DNA of 64,000 nt from Sporocytophaga sp. (GTDB lineage Bacteria; Bacteroidota; Bacteroidia; Cytophagales; Cytophagaceae), in contig NZ_JAGHZZ010000009.1 of the NCBI RefSeq assembly GCF_017745095.1, positions 214,169 to 278,168 on the forward strand. The letters are read 5' to 3'. Below the pieces are notes generated by a model. The model was not told the origin of the DNA, ran no database searches, and was given only the letters and a program-made list of their open reading frames with translations. This document shows, one piece after another, positions 63,729-64,000 of the stretch. Positions within the stretch are counted from its first letter, which is position 1; every line of letters starts with the position of its first letter. The translations under genes were made by a program, and so were the position numbers.

Positions 63729-64000
63729 AATTAGAGAGCTTCGTCATATAATCATCATGGGTTTTACTTTCAGTATGAAGATAACCTTCGGTCGTTTTTA
63801 CTGTAGAATGACCCATTAAATCTGCAATTATTTTGATTGGTATCTCTTTTTTCACACTGATAGTGGCAAAAGTATGACGAGCAACGTGGCTTGATAGTTT
63901 TTTGCCAGTGATTTCACACTCATTTTGAATTTTTCTTAAATACTTATTTACTAGAGCTGTCTTTGTAGAAATTTCTTTGTGCAAAACATTAGGATTTGAA
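63721..64000 (-). CDS. Phage-type tyrosine integrase, C-terminal part
   Basis: The frame stays open to the window edge, so this is the 3' end of a larger gene (about 93 residues visible). The start TTG inside is not real; the sequence continues to the left of it (NPNVLHKEI...). Landmarks: HVARHTFAT (H-x-x-R), LMGHSTVKTTEGYLH (second His and catalytic Tyr). This matches the C-terminus of Bacteroidota integrases of islands and conjugative elements. It probably belongs to an element that extends beyond 64,000. Confidence 0.9.
   Translation of the reverse strand, partial: SNPNVLHKEISTKTALVNKYLRKIQNECEITGKKLSSHVARHTFATISVKKEIPIKIIADLMGHSTVKTTEGYLHTESKTHDDYMTKLSNSI

Noticed and set aside
63721..63984. 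Complete 87-residue integrase gene
   Set aside because: The reading frame stays open to the window edge and the sequence left of the TTG is integrase-like, so it is a truncated view of a larger gene.

Overview
The window reads as a chromosomal segment of a Bacteroidota bacterium, most likely a Cytophagales relative of the Cytophaga/Sporocytophaga type. The signs are an AT-rich genome, secreted proteins with type IX secretion (T9SS) sorting domains of both kinds (short type A tails and a gliding-associated CHU_C-type domain), many small outer-membrane barrels and lipoproteins, type B ribosomal protein L31, and promoters matching the Bacteroidota pattern TTTG-N19/20-TAnnTTTG (best example upstream of rpmE2). 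Genus is an inference from gene content only.

Layout. 1-6120: housekeeping run (aminopeptidase, hpt, adk, obgE, grpE, dnaJ) and a lipoprotein MsrB on the other strand. 6360-24970: surface and secreted proteins: a 2,370-residue beta-helix/PKD-like repeat protein with a CHU_C end, a small ECF sigma operon with two minigenes, a sugar-dehydrogenase-like T9SS protein, outer-membrane barrels, an orphan exported protein, and a duplicated pair of secreted genes around a T9SS protein. 25321-36425: YdeI-like and DUF72 proteins, a NatAB-type ABC exporter, a PyrR-like phosphoribosyltransferase, rpmE2, a GlmU-like protein, holB, a RimB/RimK-like pair, hemC, a cyclophilin and an RmlD-like reductase. 36775-45627: competence-type HhH protein, a polysaccharide deacetylase/FemAB-like cluster ending in upp, an Asp-box T9SS protein, map and a VOC protein. 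46097-50980: nuoABCD followed by the NAD(P)HX repair enzyme, with palindromic repeat elements wedged into the operon. 50975-59877: small envelope proteins including three tandem micro-lipoproteins, asnS, rpoN with a PAP2-like membrane protein and an enoyl-CoA hydratase.

59957-64000 is the accessory part. A tRNA-Arg(ACG) gene is present twice: the copy behind the good promoter has a broken acceptor stem, and the intact copy lies 95 bp downstream in front of the terminator. To its right are an OLD-family ATPase/TOPRIM nuclease, a catalytic-domain-only tyrosine recombinase preceded by palindromes and a tandem repeat, an unrecognised protein, and the 3' end of a second integrase reading inward from the window edge. 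This is the best candidate for a mobile, possibly defensive, undescribed module.

Intergenic space is unusually rich in short palindromic repeat families (at least four), including a 229-bp MITE-like element upstream of the NAD(P)HX repair gene. All calls are from reading the sequence; no database search was run.
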